From contig JAWLCW010000010.1 in assembly GCA_041686935.1 (NCBI GenBank), forward strand, positions 62,001 through 126,000: a stretch of 64,000 bases of DNA, in the 5' to 3' direction. Origin of the DNA: Mariniphaga sp041686935. GTDB taxonomy: Bacteria > Bacteroidota > Bacteroidia > Bacteroidales > Prolixibacteraceae. The notes below the pieces were generated by a model. That model saw only the letters and a program-made list of their open reading frames with translations, made no database searches and was not told the origin of the DNA. Positions 60,727-64,000 of the stretch are shown in pieces. Both the position numbers and the translations under genes were made by a program. Position 1 is the stretch's first letter, and each line of letters begins with the position of its first letter.

Positions 60727-62565
60727 ATGAATGCGATATTACCAGAACAAGTTCCGGAAAACATTAAGGTTCCTAAGAATTCCATGTTGTTTGAAATTGC
60801 GTGGGAAGTTTGCAACCAGGTTGGTGGAATATATACGGTAATCCGGTCAAAAGTGCCGTCAGTAATTGAAAAATGGGGGAAGGAGAATTATTTTCTCATT
60901 GGTCCTTATTTTCCTGATCAGGCTGCAGCCCATTTCGATCGTGCTACTGATTTCTCCACGCCTGTGGGAAAAGCTGTTTTAAAAATGCAGGAACGTGGTT
61001 TTGAAGTTTATTATGGACAATGGATTGTTTCGGGAAGACCGCATGTTGTGCTTTTTGATCCCTACTCGGTTTTCGACAAACTGGGTGAAATCAAACATTT
61101 CGTTTGGCAGGATTACCATATTTCTTTACCAGGCCAGGATGAATTACTCGATAAAGTAGCAGCTTTCGGTTTTCAGGTAAAAGAATTTTTTCGGTATTTG
61201 TGTTCTTCCGGATTTTGCGACAGCAGGGTTATAGCCCATTTTCATGAATGGATGGCCGGATTGCCAATTCCGGGTTTGCGAAAGGAAAATCTTGATATAA
61301 AAATTGTTTTTACCACTCACGCTACACTTTTAGGCCGCTACCTGGCCATGAACGATAATAAATTTTACGACCATTTGGCTTTTTACAATTGGGAAAAGGA
61401 AGCTGATAATTTTAACGTCAGGGCAATAGCTGAAATTGAACGTGCTTCAGCACACGGCGCTCATGTTTTTACAACAGTCAGCGAACTTACTGCAAGAGAA
61501 TGTACCCATCTTCTTGGCAGAACTCCCGATTTGATTCTTCCAAACGGATTGAATATACAACGGTTCGAGGCGCTTCACCATGTTCAAAACCAGCACCTCG
61601 AATACAAGGAGAAAATTCATGATTTTGTTATGGGGCATTTTTTCCAGAGTTATTCATTCGACCTCGACAATACGGTATATTTTTTTACATCGGGAAGGTA
61701 TGAATACCACAACAAAGGTTTTGATGTAACTCTTGAGGCACTGGCCCGGCTCAACTGGAGAATGCAGCAGTCAAATTCAGACATGACAGTGGTCGCTTTT
61801 TTTATTACCAAAAGGCCGTTTTATACTTTTAATCCTAACGTTTTACATTCCAAAGCTTTGATTGAGGATATTCACCGCGTTAGCGAAGAAATTAAAGAAC
61901 AGGTTGGAAGAAGGTTATACACAAAAATTACATCGGACAACGGGCAGTACGAGTTTCCCGATTTGAGAGAAATGGTGGACGATTACCTGAAACTTAAACT
62001 GCGCCGCAATGTGCAATCATGGAAAAGTAATACCCTTCCCAAGATAGTAACCCACACACTTATTGATGATGCCAAGGATGAAATTCTGAACTTTTTACGA
62101 ATGGCAGATATGGTGAATAACAGACATGATAAGGTAAAGATTGTTTATCATCCTGACTTTATTTCTACCTCAAATCCATTGTTTAAAATGGATTACAATC
62201 AGTTTGTTAGAGGTTGCCACCTTGGTATTTTTCCTAGTATGTATGAACCCTGGGGATACACTCCTCTGGAATGTCTTGCAAGTGGATTGCCTTCTATTAC
62301 CAGTAACCTGGCAGGTTTTGGTGATTATGTAACACGAAACATTTTGGATCATGAAAAACAGGGAATGTATATTGTGGATAGAAAAGGTAAAGATTTTAAT
62401 CAAACTGCCAATGATCTGGCCGACATTATGTTACGGTTCGTGCAGATGACACGTAGGGAAAGGATTTCACTCAGGTATCGCAGCGAAGAGGCATCGTTAC
62501 ATTTCGACTGGTCGAACCTTGGACGGTTTTATGATGTAGCCTACAACCTGGCTGTTAAACGTTAA
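60727..62565 (+). CDS. GT3-family glycogen(starch) synthase
   Basis: A 612-residue glycosyltransferase of the animal/fungal glycogen synthase type (GT3), rather than bacterial GlgA. The N-terminus LFEIAWEVCNQVGGIYTVIR contains the nucleotide-loop motif, followed by YFLIGPYFPDQAAAHF, AHFHEWMAGLPIPGLRKENL, VFTTHATLLGRYLAM and FTTVSELTARECTHLLGR. The C-terminal acceptor half has YFFTSGRYEYHNKGFDVTLE and the catalytic Glu region GIFPSMYEPWGYTPLECLAS. It elongates alpha-1,4-glucan from a nucleotide sugar. GT3 synthases are a known feature of Bacteroidota. It lacks the long regulatory tails of eukaryotic forms. It follows a terminator and is 20 bases upstream of murI. Cytosolic. Confidence 0.92.
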   Translation: MNAILPEQVPENIKVPKNSMLFEIAWEVCNQVGGIYTVIRSKVPSVIEKWGKENYFLIGPYFPDQAAAHFDRATDFSTPVGKAVLKMQERGFEVYYGQWIVSGRPHVVLFDPYSVFDKLGEIKHFVWQDYHISLPGQDELLDKVAAFGFQVKEFFRYLCSSGFCDSRVIAHFHEWMAGLPIPGLRKENLDIKIVFTTHATLLGRYLAMNDNKFYDHLAFYNWEKEADNFNVRAIAEIERASAHGAHVFTTVSELTARECTHLLGRTPDLILPNGLNIQRFEALHHVQNQHLEYKEKIHDFVMGHFFQSYSFDLDNTVYFFTSGRYEYHNKGFDVTLEALARLNWRMQQSNSDMTVVAFFITKRPFYTFNPNVLHSKALIEDIHRVSEEIKEQVGRRLYTKITSDNGQYEFPDLREMVDDYLKLKLRRNVQSWKSNTLPKIVTHTLIDDAKDEILNFLRMADMVNNRHDKVKIVYHPDFISTSNPLFKMDYNQFVRGCHLGIFPSMYEPWGYTPLECLASGLPSITSNLAGFGDYVTRNILDHEKQGMYIVDRKGKDFNQTANDLADIMLRFVQMTRRERISLRYRSEEASLHFDWSNLGRFYDVAYNLAVKR

Positions 62566-62585
62566 TATTGAAATTTGATAGTTTT

Positions 62586-63413
62586 ATGCACCATTCTCCA
62601 ATTGGCGTTTTCGACTCAGGATACGGTGGTTTAACAGTTTTAAAACAACTTGTACAAAAACTTCCTCAATACGATTTTCTGTATTTTGGCGATAATGCCC
62701 GGACTCCTTATGGTACAAGGTCGTTTAGGGTAGTTTATGAATATACGTTGCAAGCCGTTAGATATCTTTTTAGCCAAAATTGCCCGCTTGTTATTATAGC
62801 CTGCAATACGGCATCGGCAAAAGCACTGCGAAATATTCAACAACTGGACCTGCCGCACATTGCACCCGGGAACAGGGTTTTGGGTGTAATTAGACCCAGT
62901 GTTGAAAAAGTTGCTGAAATTACCCGGAACGGACATGTGGGTGTACTGGGAACTCCGGGGACTGTAATTTCTGAATCCTATCCGATTGAATTGGAAAAAT
63001 GGTCGGGTGGAAAGGTAAAATCCACAGTGCAGGAAGCATGCCCGTTGTGGGTACCGCTGGTGGAAAATAATGAAATTGAATCGGAAGGAGCTGAATACTT
63101 TGTCAGAAAAAATATCCGAAACCTTCTTCAAAAAGATGAAAATCTGGATACGCTGATTTTGGGTTGTACGCATTATCCGCTTTTAATTCAGCAAATCAGA
63201 AAATATGTTCCTGCCCATATTCATATTTTGGAACAGGGTCAGGTTGTTGCAGAAAAACTTTTGGATTACTTAAAACGCCATCCTGAAATGGAACTGAAAT
63301 TATCAAAAGGAGGGAAAGTTGAATTTCAAACAACCGAATCGGCTGATAATTTTAACGAAAAAGCAGCTTTGTTTTTAGGGCAAAAGGTGAACGCTGAAAC
63401 CATTCACCTTTAA
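62586..63413 (+). CDS. murI: Glutamate racemase
   Basis: Interconverts L- and D-glutamate, giving D-Glu for peptidoglycan. The ATG at 62586 gives 275 residues; a TTG six codons earlier is less likely. The two catalytic cysteines are in IIACNTASAKALRNI and TLILGCTHYPLLIQQI. The N-terminal PIGVFDSGYGGLTVLKQL and FGDNARTPYGTRS are the substrate loops. It is 20 bases after glycogen synthase, an unusual companion; in related genomes I expect murI directly after the OmpH genes. Ends tail to tail with the next gene, 14 bases apart. Cytosolic. Confidence 0.95.
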   Translation: MHHSPIGVFDSGYGGLTVLKQLVQKLPQYDFLYFGDNARTPYGTRSFRVVYEYTLQAVRYLFSQNCPLVIIACNTASAKALRNIQQLDLPHIAPGNRVLGVIRPSVEKVAEITRNGHVGVLGTPGTVISESYPIELEKWSGGKVKSTVQEACPLWVPLVENNEIESEGAEYFVRKNIRNLLQKDENLDTLILGCTHYPLLIQQIRKYVPAHIHILEQGQVVAEKLLDYLKRHPEMELKLSKGGKVEFQTTESADNFNEKAALFLGQKVNAETIHL

Positions 63414-63427
63414 CCCCGTCAGTTTTT

Positions 63428-64000
63428 TCAGGCAACCAAATCTTTTACCACATTTTTCATTTCACCGAATTGCTCTTCAATGCTGGTTAAAAGTTTGTAT
63501 TGGGCCCTTGTACGAATCAGGTTATGATCTTCTGATTTTATTTTATAATAATTATCGCCATCTATATAATCCATCAGAAAACGCAGAACCTGCTCATACG
63601 TAATGTATTTTGCAGAAAAAGGCAGGTATTCAATTTCCTTTTCAGTTAGAAATGAGCCTGCTTCTTCGAGGTATCCTTTGGCAAAGGCAGTAAAAATCTC
63701 CATATTCATCGATACGTTTTCCAGGTTGGTGTCGTCCTCCTTGCCGGTATTGGTGTAATAACGGATGGCATCACCAAAATCATTCAAAACCGTACTGTTT
63801 AAAACCGTATCCAAATCAATCACACAAAGCACATCGCCTTTTTTATCGAAAAGAATGTTATTAATTTTGGTATCGTTATGGCTTACCCGGGTTGGAATGG
63901 TTCCGTTTTCCACCAGTTGCCAGAACTCCATCATTTCCTGGCGGCGGTTTTCAATCCAACTGATTTCTTCGGCAACTTTTGCTTTTCTTCCCACAGGATC
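63428..64000 (-). CDS. APH-family sugar/aminoglycoside phosphotransferase (N-terminus outside window)
   Basis: The frame is open to the right edge, so the N-terminal lobe is missing. The 191 visible residues hold the catalytic loop RVSHNDTKINNILFDKKGDV (HNDxKxxN) and the metal motif VIDLDTVLNSTVLNDFGDAI (DxD plus FGDAIR), which match the aminoglycoside-phosphotransferase fold, especially the N-acetylhexosamine 1-kinase-like group common in Bacteroidota. It would phosphorylate a sugar or amino sugar using ATP. An antibiotic-resistance role is unlikely from context. The apparent first Met at 63994 is a GTG within the frame, not a supported start. Confidence 0.8.
   Translation of the reverse strand, partial: DPVGRKAKVAEEISWIENRRQEMMEFWQLVENGTIPTRVSHNDTKINNILFDKKGDVLCVIDLDTVLNSTVLNDFGDAIRYYTNTGKEDDTNLENVSMNMEIFTAFAKGYLEEAGSFLTEKEIEYLPFSAKYITYEQVLRFLMDYIDGDNYYKIKSEDHNLIRTRAQYKLLTSIEEQFGEMKNVVKDLVA

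Noticed and set aside
1..64000. Mobile elements, attachment sites, rRNA and tRNA genes
   Set aside because: No transposase, integrase, phage gene, terminal inverted repeats or tRNA-like structure was found on either strand by reading.

Overview
The window reads as a chromosomal segment of a Bacteroidota bacterium, most likely order Bacteroidales (a Prolixibacteraceae- or Marinilabiliaceae-like lineage is a guess). The evidence is the content: type IX secretion (T9SS) cargo with both kinds of C-terminal sorting domain, a PorP/SprF protein, GldB, a NigD-like lipoprotein, a GT3-type glycogen synthase, a BamA-OmpH-OmpH cluster, and promoters of the Bacteroidota type (TTTG, about 19 bases, TAnnTTTG). 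I see no rRNA, tRNA, CRISPR array, insertion sequence or prophage.

1-16622: four very large secreted proteins lie head to tail on the minus strand: a SprB-repeat protein cut by the window edge (open for 730 codons), a 2240-residue leucine-rich-repeat protein, an M6 metalloprotease, and a protein with eleven PKD-like repeats. All four share a module with a GDEIGxFDGxxCVG-like core, and two share a nearly identical 1.4 kb C-terminal block. This is the most distinctive part of the window.

16623-19400: a small redox/chaperone group (orphan GroES-like protein, thioredoxin lipoprotein, thioredoxin-glutaredoxin fusion) and a divergent NigD-like lipoprotein. 19462-26674: a Kef-type antiporter, DUF2851, TrmH-family methyltransferase, arginine deiminase, DUF4294, ThpR, and a toxin-antitoxin pair whose RelE-like toxin is broken by a one-base frameshift. 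26674-34290: an undecaprenyl-phosphate sugar transferase, a degenerate GFO/IDH-like protein, Pcm, an MBL hydrolase, GcvP and IspE.

34404-39660: a small secreted protein with three W-M-x-x-E-x-x-W-N-like repeats, then a PorP/SprF protein tail to tail with a giant type B T9SS cargo. 39683-48645: two acyl-CoA carboxylase subunits, LptF/G, Tgt (without the usual zinc cysteines), a GT2-like protein without its DXD, an ECF sigma factor, RsmG, phosphofructokinase and a DUF1080 lipoprotein.

48656-64000: GldB, an orphan DUF6922 protein, NadE, an alpha/beta hydrolase, PdxJ, then a plus-strand envelope cluster: CBS protein, NadK, DUF6089 barrel, UppS, BamA (with a Gly/Tyr-rich loop), two OmpH/Skp chaperones, glycogen synthase and MurI. 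A phosphotransferase runs off the right edge. BamA and the Skp-like proteins build the outer membrane, UppS and MurI feed the cell wall, and GldB and SprF belong to the secretion machinery used by the giant cargo proteins.
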